This document shows positions 1 to 4,854 of a stretch of DNA of 8,588 bases, piece by piece. This stretch comes from Candidatus Woesearchaeota archaeon (GTDB lineage Archaea; Nanobdellota; Nanobdellia; Woesearchaeales; UBA12501): assembly GCA_026394915.1 (NCBI GenBank), contig JAPLZS010000200.1, positions 1-8,588 on the forward strand, in the 5' to 3' direction. The notes beneath the pieces are model-generated. The model ran no database searches. It had not been told where the DNA came from and saw only the letters and a list, made by a program, of their open reading frames with translations. A program made the translations under genes and the position numbers. How positions within the stretch are numbered: position 1 is the first letter of the stretch; every line of letters starts with the position of its first letter.

Positions 1-752
1 AATGCAAACTCCTCTCCGCCATACCTTGCGACTATGTCTGTCTTCCTTTTATTGGCATACTGGCTTAGAAATTCTCCTGCGTATTTCAGCACCTTGTCTG
101 CTATTGGGTGCCCATATTTTGTGTTGAATTTGCTGAAATCATCAATATCAAGAAGAACCAAGGAAACTGTATGGCCTTTACCATTTCTTTTTACCCTCTC
201 TACTTCCTCAAGGAGCCTTGCATCAAAATATCTCTTATTGTACAAACCTGTAAGGTAATCTGTGATATTGCCTTTCTTTAATTTCCTTATAAGATTATTC
301 TTCACATCACCCATGATATGTATTAGCCCCTGCATTTCAATATTTTTTTGCAGTTGATACAACTTGAAAGCGTTTGTTCTTCCTTGTTTGCTTTCAAACT
401 TTTCTTCTGTGATAAGCTTTGTCAATGAACATTCGGTATAATAATCAATAACTTTTTTCGTAAGATCTCTCTTTACTTCAATAAACTTCTTTTGAGGCAT
501 GATATCCAGCTCCAGAGATGATTCAGCAAAAGTCTTTGCTATGCTTGTTATCTCTCCAATCTGCCCCATATAAGCGCCCCAAGACTTCAGGTAATCATCG
601 TATTTCATATCTTCAGGATTCATAAGCCTTTTTTTATTTGTTTCAGCAACATTTTGAGGCAGGTCAAGTAGCCTTTCCTCTACTCCAACAGAAAAATCTC
701 TGAACATGCTTTCCACAATCCGTTCAATCGGCAAATCCGGACTTATTCCCAT
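1..752 (-). CDS. GGDEF-domain protein (putative diguanylate cyclase), 3' end beyond window
   Basis: An uninterrupted frame of 250 complete codons runs from the ATG at 752-750 off the left edge. Residues 1-160 look helical, and I recognise no sensor domain in them. A GGDEF domain starts at DYLTGLYNKRYF (165-176). The metal-binding DIDDF is at 202-206, followed by N210, YGH 213-215 and D219, which match the guanine-binding positions of PleD. The active-site motif GGEEF is at 245-249. RKTD (236-239) fits the RxxD inhibitory site, exactly five residues before GGEEF. Deviations: Ser207 replaces the usual Lys of FKxxND, Thr211 replaces its Asp, and Ala218 replaces Gly. Known for the family: two GTP give c-di-GMP. 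The missing C-terminal part carries further GTP ligands, so activity is inferred. The start has a strong Shine-Dalgarno and overlaps the upstream 44-codon ORF by 10 bases. No transmembrane segment is visible, so it is probably cytoplasmic. The GGDD palm domain of Cas10 was considered and fits less well. Confidence 0.9.
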   Translation of the reverse strand, partial: MGISPDLPIERIVESMFRDFSVGVEERLLDLPQNVAETNKKRLMNPEDMKYDDYLKSWGAYMGQIGEITSIAKTFAESSLELDIMPQKKFIEVKRDLTKKVIDYYTECSLTKLITEEKFESKQGRTNAFKLYQLQKNIEMQGLIHIMGDVKNNLIRKLKKGNITDYLTGLYNKRYFDARLLEEVERVKRNGKGHTVSLVLLDIDDFSKFNTKYGHPIADKVLKYAGEFLSQYANKRKTDIVARYGGEEFA

Positions 753-877
753 GCTATCACCTCATATTTTTTCCCAAGAAATCCGCTTATGTCGATGACT
801 TCATCTATCTTATGAAAAGCATCTGCAATATCCCATCTTGATGTTTCAACTTCCCTTTTTGACGTTTCAACTGTCAT
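743..877 (-). CDS. small hypothetical protein (44 aa) overlapping the GGDEF gene
   Basis: A 44-codon ORF from the ATG at 877-875 to the TAA at 745-743. It is the first ORF after the minus-strand promoter at 950-957, and its last 10 bases overlap the start of the GGDEF gene in another frame. The N-terminus holds an imperfect 7-residue tandem repeat (VETSKRE then VETSRWD). The remainder, with IADAFHKIDEVIDISGF, looks like an amphipathic helix. I recognise no family. There is no signal peptide and no cysteine. ATG is the only possible start after an in-frame TAG upstream. The ribosome site is weak (AGGGG about 11 bases upstream). It may be a partner or regulator of the GGDEF protein, or simply a leader ORF that delivers ribosomes to it. 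Both are inference from the overlap. Confidence 0.55.
   Translation of the reverse strand: MTVETSKREVETSRWDIADAFHKIDEVIDISGFLGKKYEVIAWE
756..763 (-). promoter_or_regulatory. Shine-Dalgarno of the GGDEF gene
   Basis: On the minus strand this reads GAGGTGAT, a long match to the archaeal 16S 3' end, three bases before the ATG at 752. It lies inside the upstream small ORF. The GGDEF gene is therefore probably translated as the second cistron of one mRNA, coupled to the first. It also fixes the GGDEF start. Confidence 0.75.
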
Positions 878-917
878 CGTCTGCTCAACCCCTTTTAGTA
901 TTTCACCACTTTGTGAT

Positions 918-983
918 ACTAACTATAGGGTATAATATATAAGAACCTATATATAAATCTTTCTGTTTTAACCACTAGTTAGT
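918..983. promoter_or_regulatory. inverted ACTAACTA / TAGTTAGT motif pair around divergent promoters
   Basis: ACTAACTATA lies at 918-927 and its complement-like ACTAGTTAGT at 974-983. The pair flanks the minus-strand TATA at 950-957, and the right copy lies just before the plus-strand TATA at 987-994. A third copy (TATAGTTAG, 1655-1663) sits in the promoter of the 138-aa winged-helix gene. This arrangement resembles operators for a local regulator, possibly that protein acting on its own gene and on the GGDEF unit. The link to the protein is inference. Confidence 0.4.
950..957 (-). promoter_or_regulatory. TATA box of the 44-aa ORF / GGDEF unit
   Basis: On the minus strand this reads TTTATATA, preceded by a purine-rich AGAAAG-type BRE. 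Transcription would start about 26 bases downstream, near 927, over the ACTAACTA motif at 918-927. This gives a 5' leader of about 50 bases before the small ORF. Confidence 0.6.
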
Positions 984-986
984 GAG

Positions 987-994
987 TATAAAAT
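987..994 (+). promoter_or_regulatory. plus-strand TATA box before the repeat region
   Basis: TATAAAAT on the plus strand with no ORF behind it. The predicted start, about 26 bases downstream of its centre, is near 1016, which coincides with the first base of the first 28-base repeat at 1015. This is the main argument that the repeat region is transcribed as an RNA. Confidence 0.45.
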
Positions 995-1014
995 AGCTGA
1001 TCTAGACCATATCA

Positions 1015-1042
1015 TTGCCTCAAGAAAGAAAAGATAGGCCCC
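1015..1042. repeat. 28-base direct repeat, copy 1
   Basis: Starts TTGCCTCAAG, has a purine-rich centre (AAGAAAGAAAAG) and ends GATAGGCCCC. It is identical over all 28 bases to copy 2 at 1134-1161, and the flanks do not match. The period is 119 bases. Its last nine bases (1034-1042) are complementary to GGGGCCTAT at 1211-1219. Confidence 0.95.
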
Positions 1043-1133
1043 AACTGCAGCTGCATTACTCAGCTGGCACGTAAAACTGGTGGGATTTCGCACAGCTCAA
1101 TCCCACGAACTGTGATTCTTTCGGATTGCAGCG

Positions 1134-1161
1134 TTGCCTCAAGAAAGAAAAGATAGGCCCC
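1134..1161. repeat. 28-base direct repeat, copy 2
   Basis: Exact second copy of the unit at 1015-1042, separated from it by a 91-base non-repeated segment that holds the 8-base hairpin. Its 3' part plus two following bases (1153-1163) forms the left arm of the 11-base inverted repeat with 1209-1219. Confidence 0.95.
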
Positions 1162-1219
1162 CTGGAAAAGGATTGTTGGGGGTGGTTTGAGAAAACAGAA
1201 CCGACGTTAGGGGGCCTAT
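1153..1219 (-). terminator. 11-base stem with T-rich tail (possible terminator of the 138-aa gene)
   Basis: ATAGGCCCCCT at 1153-1163 and AGGGGGCCTAT at 1209-1219 are perfectly complementary with a 45-base loop. Read on the minus strand, the stem begins 2 bases after the stop codon at 1222 and is followed by CTTTTCTTTCTT. This fits termination of the 138-aa gene's transcript. The loop is long for a classical terminator, and archaeal termination depends mainly on the T tract. Confidence 0.4.
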
Positions 1220-1221
1220 AA

Positions 1222-1638
1222 TCATAACGGCTTCTTACGCACCTCTTGGCTCCACATTATGCCAATTTTTGTAAGTGCCTTGTTGAAGGAATCAGATATC
1301 CTATATCTCTTCTTGTAAAGATCATAATCAATCATCCCCATAGCTTTCATCGGGGTCAATATCCTGTCATAGAATTGCCTCTTGTTATAGGACATCGTTG
1401 TCTCTTTCTGTTTTAATATTCCTCTAAGCACAGCAGGGCCTTTGTGTTCAGGCGCGTCTATCAGCGTGCCTTCATGCAGCTTGTTGGCAAATATGGACAT
1501 TTCTGTCTTGCCGATCTCTCCGCCCTGTGATTTCATATCCTCGATAAGAAGCTTTGCGACTACTGCCTGCTGCTCTGTAGCGAATATTGTCTCATAGATG
1601 TTGTTCGGCAGATTGTATTGGTCGAATAGTATAACCAT
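1222..1638 (-). CDS. probable winged-helix DNA-binding protein (138 aa), function unknown
   Basis: The ORF runs from the ATG at 1638 to the TGA at 1224-1222. I cannot assign a named family. Residues 20-60 suggest a helical bundle (AVVAKLLIEDM, KTEMSIFANKL). Residues 85-125 look like a helix-turn-helix plus wing: KRQFYDRILTPMKAMGMIDY reads as a recognition helix followed by 'MGMI', and YKKRYRIS as a basic strand, much as in archaeal MarR-like regulators. It is rich in Lys/Arg at the C-terminus, has no membrane segment and has no cysteine. The promoter TATA is at 1669-1676, so the leader would be about ten bases or less; there is no Shine-Dalgarno. A TATAGTTAG motif within its own promoter recurs at the GGDEF promoter, which suggests autoregulation and control of that unit (inference). 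The HAD gene is divergent. Confidence 0.75.
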   Translation of the reverse strand: MVILFDQYNLPNNIYETIFATEQQAVVAKLLIEDMKSQGGEIGKTEMSIFANKLHEGTLIDAPEHKGPAVLRGILKQKETTMSYNKRQFYDRILTPMKAMGMIDYDLYKKRYRISDSFNKALTKIGIMWSQEVRKKPL

Positions 1639-1668
1639 TGTATTTTTGTGTAGGTATAGTTAGACTAG

Positions 1669-1676
1669 TATATAAA
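1669..1676 (-). promoter_or_regulatory. TATA box of the 138-aa gene
   Basis: TTTATATA on the minus strand. The predicted start is around 1645, only a few bases before the ATG at 1638. The motif CTAACTATA (minus strand, 1663-1655) lies between the TATA box and this start, where a bound repressor would block initiation. Confidence 0.6.
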
Positions 1677-1693
1677 TGTTACTATTTAGAGGA

Positions 1694-1717
1694 TTAGTAT
1701 AGGGATATGTATACTAA
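1694..1717. promoter_or_regulatory. inverted repeat TTAGTATA-N8-TATACTAA (putative operator)
   Basis: Perfect 8-base arms with an 8-base spacer. It lies between the minus-strand promoter of the 138-aa gene (TATA 1669-1676) and the plus-strand promoter of the HAD gene (TATA 1750-1757). The arm-to-arm centre spacing of 16 bases is plausible for a dimeric winged-helix protein. The sequence is A/T-rich, so chance is possible. Confidence 0.4.
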
Positions 1718-1749
1718 GTATTTCAGAGAAATCCAGATTCTTTAAATTA

Positions 1750-1757
1750 TTTTATAA
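1750..1757 (+). promoter_or_regulatory. TATA box of the HAD gene
   Basis: TTTTATAA centred about 27 bases before the ATG at 1781, so the transcript should be leaderless. No Shine-Dalgarno is visible. Confidence 0.6.
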
Positions 1758-1780
1758 AGAAAGCACCATTAACTTAACGC

Positions 1781-2416
1781 ATGACAAAGGGATTCATCTT
1801 TGATTTTGACGGAGTAATAGTCGATACAGAGTCAAAGAAATTTAAAGACTTCAAGAAGATACTGAAAAGATATGATTATGACTTAAATGATTTCTCCGGA
1901 TTTATCGGAAAAAAGACATCTGCAATCATTGCTGAAAGATTCCCTAATATGCCAGATTCTGTCAAAAAAGATGTTATTGAACAAAGAAGGAAACTTCAAT
2001 ATTCCAATATGAGCGATTATAAACTAATCACTGGCATGAAAAGACTTATTGAATATCTAAAATCAAAAAAATATGTGCTTGCCATTACAACAGGCTCAGA
2101 AAGGATGTTTGTCAATAAGATATTAAAGATTCATTCTATTCTTGGCTATTTTGATGCTATCATTTGCGGAGATGATTTTATTCCCTCAAAACCGAATCCT
2201 GAAGGTTATAAGATAACATTAAGGGCATTAAAACTTTTGCCGAAAGAAGTCATCGTAATCGAGGATTCTATTGCAGGCATAAAAGCTGCAAAAAAAATCG
2301 GCTGCAAAGTTTTTGCTGTTAAAACATATCTTAAAACAGATGATCTTGCAAAAGCAGACAGAATCTTCAAAAATGGATTTGATATCCTGAATTATCTGAA
2401 AACTGAGGATATCTGA
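1781..2416 (+). CDS. HAD-superfamily hydrolase, beta-phosphoglucomutase / phosphoglycolate phosphatase-like
   Basis: 211 residues, a normal length for HAD subfamily I. All four catalytic motifs are visible: motif I DFDGVIVDTE (8-17) with nucleophile D8 and acid/base D10; motif II ITTGS with T104; motif III K137 in SKPNP; motif IV IEDS with E161 and D162. Residues 18-85 form the helical cap. The order and the GVIVDTE motif match the phosphoglycolate phosphatase / beta-PGM branch. The substrate, a small phosphorylated metabolite, cannot be told from sequence. It is cytoplasmic. The gene has its own leaderless promoter and converges on the helicase gene with a 6-base gap. Lysine is coded by AAA in about 25 of 32 cases, whereas the nearby EF1-beta uses only AAG. 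This hints at a different origin or weaker codon selection. Confidence 0.92.
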   Translation: MTKGFIFDFDGVIVDTESKKFKDFKKILKRYDYDLNDFSGFIGKKTSAIIAERFPNMPDSVKKDVIEQRRKLQYSNMSDYKLITGMKRLIEYLKSKKYVLAITTGSERMFVNKILKIHSILGYFDAIICGDDFIPSKPNPEGYKITLRALKLLPKEVIVIEDSIAGIKAAKKIGCKVFAVKTYLKTDDLAKADRIFKNGFDILNYLKTEDI

Positions 2417-2422
2417 ACATTT

Positions 2423-4309
2423 TCAAAACAATCTCTTCTGCCTTGGGTCGAAGAATTCCTCAATCAGCTCTTTGTAGTGCCTGCTCACCTTTATCTCTGA
2501 ATCCTGAGGGAAGCATCTCCTGTACATGGGCCATACATACCTCTCGTCAAGGAACACGACAACTCCTCTGTCTGTCTCTGACCTTATGCATCTTCCTGCG
2601 TTCTGCAGGCATTTGTTGAATGCAGGGAATATGTAGCCGTAATCCCATCCTTTGCTGAATTTCTTGTTGAAATAGTTTATCAGCTCTTTTGTCTCAAGAT
2701 CGGGCTGGTTCAAAGGAAGTCCCACGACAACAACTGCCTTGAGGAAATCTCCTGGCAGGTCAATCCCTTCTCCGAAAGATCCTGTCGCAACTCCAAGCAG
2801 CACAGCCCCTGCTTTCTCCTGTTCCTTGAAATTCTCAATGAAATTTGTCTTCTCCTCTTTTGTCATCCTGGGCTGCTCAAGGAATGTTGTCTTCCTGCAC
2901 ATATCATAGAAATGCTTGTACACCTTGTCCCTGAAATCATAGCTCGGGAAGAATATCGCAGAATTGCCCGGAACTTCATTTGCGATCTCTGACGTTATCT
3001 CTGCAATCCTCTTGAACTGGGCATCATTCCTCATTGAGAATTTTGTAGTTGTCTCCGGAATCACTATTGTAAGCTTGTTCTCTTCCATGAATGGGCTCTC
3101 ATACTCTTTCTCAACAGTTTCCTCTGGAAATCCGAGAAGGCTCTTGTACATGTCAGTCGGAGTCAGTGTTCCGCTCATCACAATCGTTGAATGCGCTCCT
3201 GAGATAACATCCTTTGTTATGACAGAAGGATCCAGGCATCTGTTCTTCAATGTCAGCAGGGGAAGGTTCCTGAATTGCGATACAGAGAAAATCCTGACAA
3301 ATCCATCCTCGGGCCCGAGCCACAGCTGGAGGAATCCTGCGACAGACCCCACATAGCTCTGCTTCTGGCTCTCCCTTATCTTGTTGCATATCTCAAAAAG
3401 ATCATTGACAAGCTCTTCATAATCATTTATCCTGCTGATTCTTGCGACGAAATCATCTTTCTTTATCAGCTTCTCTGCGCCTATCTTCATTCCTTCTCCA
3501 TACTTGTTCAGGATATCCTGAATCATAGAAAGCGTCTTGACAGTCTCGCTGAAATTCAGCGTCTTCGCCTCCTTTATCGCCTTCTTCATTATGAAGCTTG
3601 ACAGCATCTCTGTTGCAAGGTCCCTTATCCTGCCAGGAAGATTGTGGCCCTCGTCGATTATGATTATGCAGTTCTCAAGCTCTTTCTTTGTCCTTGCAAA
3701 GAAATTCTCCCTGATGTTCTTGTTGAATATGTAGTTGTAGTCTGAGATTATCACATTTGAATCAGCCGCAAGCAGCATCGCAATCTCATAGGGGCATATC
3801 TTTGAATCCTTGCATTCCTGAACAAGCGCCTCAGTGCTGCATATCTCCATCCTCTTTAGGTCAGAGAGCACTTTCTTCGCATCAGCGGTTATTGCGCTCC
3901 CTTTCTTTGTCCTTGAATAGAATTCGCATTTGTCATCCTCTCTTGAGCTCTTGCAGTACTCTGCAAAATCCTTTGACGCCATCAATTCAATGCCCGGCAT
4001 TGCGCACATCCATTTCTTTCCGATCAGGTCAGTCACATTGAACTTGATGCCGTGCTTCCGCTTGATCTCTGCAAGAGTCTGTATCGCGATATTGTGCTGG
4101 GTGTGCCTTGATGTGAGAAAAAAGACGGTCTTGTCATTGTCAATTGCATATCTAAGTGCAGGGCCTATTGCAGCGATTGTCTTTCCAAGTCCTGTCGGAG
4201 CATGCGCAATCAGATTTGAGCCTGTCCTGATCGCATTGCCGACATCTTTCAGCATGTCTTCCTGCATCTTCCTTATCTTTTCATACGGGAACAGAGAATC
4301 CTTTTCCAT
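2423..4309 (-). CDS. xpd: XPD/Rad3-family Fe-S DNA helicase
   Basis: 628 residues, the usual size of archaeal XPD. Motifs in order: Walker A APTGLGKT (37-44); motif Ia LTSRHTQ (65-71); iron-sulphur domain with C102, C119, C128 and C172 as likely 4Fe-4S ligands (C157 and C166 are also near); SDYNYIF (189-195); Walker B DEGH (219-222); SGTLTP (379-384); motif V GVATGSFGEGID (506-517); motif VI QNAGRCIR (569-576). Family knowledge: these are 5'-3' superfamily 2 DNA helicases of excision repair and related processes. Whether this is the XPD orthologue or a DinG-like relative is not settled by sequence alone. DEGH replaces the common DEAH. The TATA-like element at 4333-4340 lies about 27 bases before the ATG, so translation is probably leaderless. 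Divergent from the small HTH gene, convergent with the HAD gene. Confidence 0.93.
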   Translation of the reverse strand: MEKDSLFPYEKIRKMQEDMLKDVGNAIRTGSNLIAHAPTGLGKTIAAIGPALRYAIDNDKTVFFLTSRHTQHNIAIQTLAEIKRKHGIKFNVTDLIGKKWMCAMPGIELMASKDFAEYCKSSREDDKCEFYSRTKKGSAITADAKKVLSDLKRMEICSTEALVQECKDSKICPYEIAMLLAADSNVIISDYNYIFNKNIRENFFARTKKELENCIIIIDEGHNLPGRIRDLATEMLSSFIMKKAIKEAKTLNFSETVKTLSMIQDILNKYGEGMKIGAEKLIKKDDFVARISRINDYEELVNDLFEICNKIRESQKQSYVGSVAGFLQLWLGPEDGFVRIFSVSQFRNLPLLTLKNRCLDPSVITKDVISGAHSTIVMSGTLTPTDMYKSLLGFPEETVEKEYESPFMEENKLTIVIPETTTKFSMRNDAQFKRIAEITSEIANEVPGNSAIFFPSYDFRDKVYKHFYDMCRKTTFLEQPRMTKEEKTNFIENFKEQEKAGAVLLGVATGSFGEGIDLPGDFLKAVVVVGLPLNQPDLETKELINYFNKKFSKGWDYGYIFPAFNKCLQNAGRCIRSETDRGVVVFLDERYVWPMYRRCFPQDSEIKVSRHYKELIEEFFDPRQKRLF

Positions 4310-4332
4310 TATACGTGTTTTCTACGTTCCTG

Positions 4333-4340
4333 TTTAAAAA
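4333..4340 (-). promoter_or_regulatory. TATA box of the helicase gene
   Basis: TTTTTAAA on the minus strand, centred about 27 bases before the ATG at 4309. This implies a leaderless mRNA; no Shine-Dalgarno precedes the ATG. Confidence 0.5.
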
Positions 4341-4382
4341 CTTTTTTAATTTGCATCCATCATACTTTTCGTCGGTAACTGC

Positions 4383-4430
4383 CTTAAATAAGAAAACTTT
4401 ATAAATAAGCTTCTTTAACACTTATTTAAG
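4383..4430. promoter_or_regulatory. paired palindromic motif CTTAAATAAG / CTTATTTAAG around a TATA box
   Basis: CTTAAATAAG (4383-4392) and its exact reverse complement CTTATTTAAG (4421-4430) bracket the plus-strand TATA box at 4398-4405. Each copy is also nearly palindromic by itself (CTTA-WW-TAAG), and the centres are 38 bases apart. The downstream copy covers the predicted transcription start. This is the pattern expected of an operator, most simply for the small winged-helix protein encoded just downstream (inference). Confidence 0.5.
4398..4405 (+). promoter_or_regulatory. TATA box of the small HTH gene
   Basis: TTTATAAA with an upstream AGAAAAC-type BRE. The predicted start is near 4428, giving a leader of about 45 bases, unlike the leaderless neighbours. 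The leader has room for the Shine-Dalgarno-like GGGGG at 4463-4467. Confidence 0.55.
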
Positions 4431-4473
4431 AAAATATAGTATAAAGTGACCATTTAATATTTGGGGGAAATTG

Positions 4474-4743
4474 ATGAAAACAAAAGCCATCTTCAGCGTA
4501 TTCTTCAGGGAAAAGCCTGCAATGATGCTTGTAAACCTCAGGAATGCAAAGAATGAAGTCTACGCATCAAATCTCGCAAAGCAGATAGACTGCACATATT
4601 CCCATGTTGTCAAGATCCTCCAGCAGATGGAGAAAGCAGGCTTAGTGAATTTCAACAAGCAGGGCAGGCTTAAGCTTCTCACACTGACAAAAAAAGGAGA
4701 GGACGTTGCAGAGAACATAGAGAAAGTTATGAATCTGCTGTGA
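4474..4743 (+). CDS. small MarR-like winged-helix transcriptional regulator (89 aa)
   Basis: Residues 20-88 have the order helix, helix-turn-helix and wing. VYASNLAKQIDCTYSHVVKI reads as helix 2, turn and recognition helix, LQQMEKAGLVNF is the step into the wing, and GRLKLLTLTKKGEDVAENI is the wing plus final helix. This is the MarR / HTH-type fold often found as short single-domain proteins in archaea. I chose the ATG at 4474 over the TTG at 4471 because GGGGG (4463-4467) lies at a good distance from it. There is no ligand domain and no metal-binding cluster (a single Cys in the HTH). It probably binds DNA as a dimer, plausibly the paired palindromes around its own TATA box. It is divergent from the helicase gene, about 165 bases apart. 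Confidence 0.85.
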   Translation: MKTKAIFSVFFREKPAMMLVNLRNAKNEVYASNLAKQIDCTYSHVVKILQQMEKAGLVNFNKQGRLKLLTLTKKGEDVAENIEKVMNLL

Positions 4744-4854
4744 AATCGTTTCTGATAAGCAATTCTTATAAAATTTCCTATAGAATCAATAAACTTAACC
4801 TTTGATCTCATGTGATTGAGAATATTAAAACAGAATATCAAACAACCAGGAATT

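Larger units (their letters stand above)
1015..1221 (+). ncRNA. candidate structured non-coding RNA or terminator block
   Basis: About 205 bases without a credible ORF, in a roughly 340-base gap between coding regions (878-1221). It starts where the TATA at 987-994 predicts and ends at the stop codon of the facing 138-aa gene. Visible pairings are: an 8-base stem 1080-1087 with 1099-1106, whose loop (CACAG, 1091-1095) matches CTGTG at 1110-1114, a possible pseudoknot; TTCTTTC 1116-1122 with GAAAGAA 1143-1149; and an 11-base stem 1153-1163 with 1209-1219, enclosing a small GGTTT/GAACC hairpin. Both repeat copies could use the same partner strands. The alternative reading is on the minus strand. 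There the 11-base stem is followed by CTTTTCTTTCTT, which looks like a terminator for the 138-aa gene. I recognise no known RNA family. Confidence 0.4.

Noticed and set aside
34..258. 74-residue plus-strand ORF
   Set aside because: Antisense to the GGDEF coding frame, with no family features and no promoter.
1..752. GGEEF motif as part of a Cas10 or other CRISPR polymerase
   Set aside because: Cas10 has GGDD and an HD or zinc region. Here the DYLTGLYN start, the GGEEF and the RxxD five residues before it are those of diguanylate cyclases.
1015..1161. Two 28-base direct repeats as a CRISPR array
   Set aside because: Only two copies, the 91-base gap is far too long for a spacer, and no cas genes are seen. 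A repeat pair within a structured element fits better.
1164..1221. ACAGAACC near 1194-1202 as the conserved end of an RNase P RNA
   Set aside because: The matching upstream conserved block (GAGGAAAGUC type) and its P4 pairing are missing; the short match is probably chance.
2964..4337. Several plus-strand ORFs of 65-135 residues
   Set aside because: All lie opposite the helicase gene, have unnatural composition and lack promoters or ribosome sites; they are shadows of its codon pattern.
4744..4854. Strong terminator between the convergent HTH and ef1b genes
   Set aside because: Only 5-base arms (TCTCA/TGAGA) and scattered A/T runs are present, not enough to call one.
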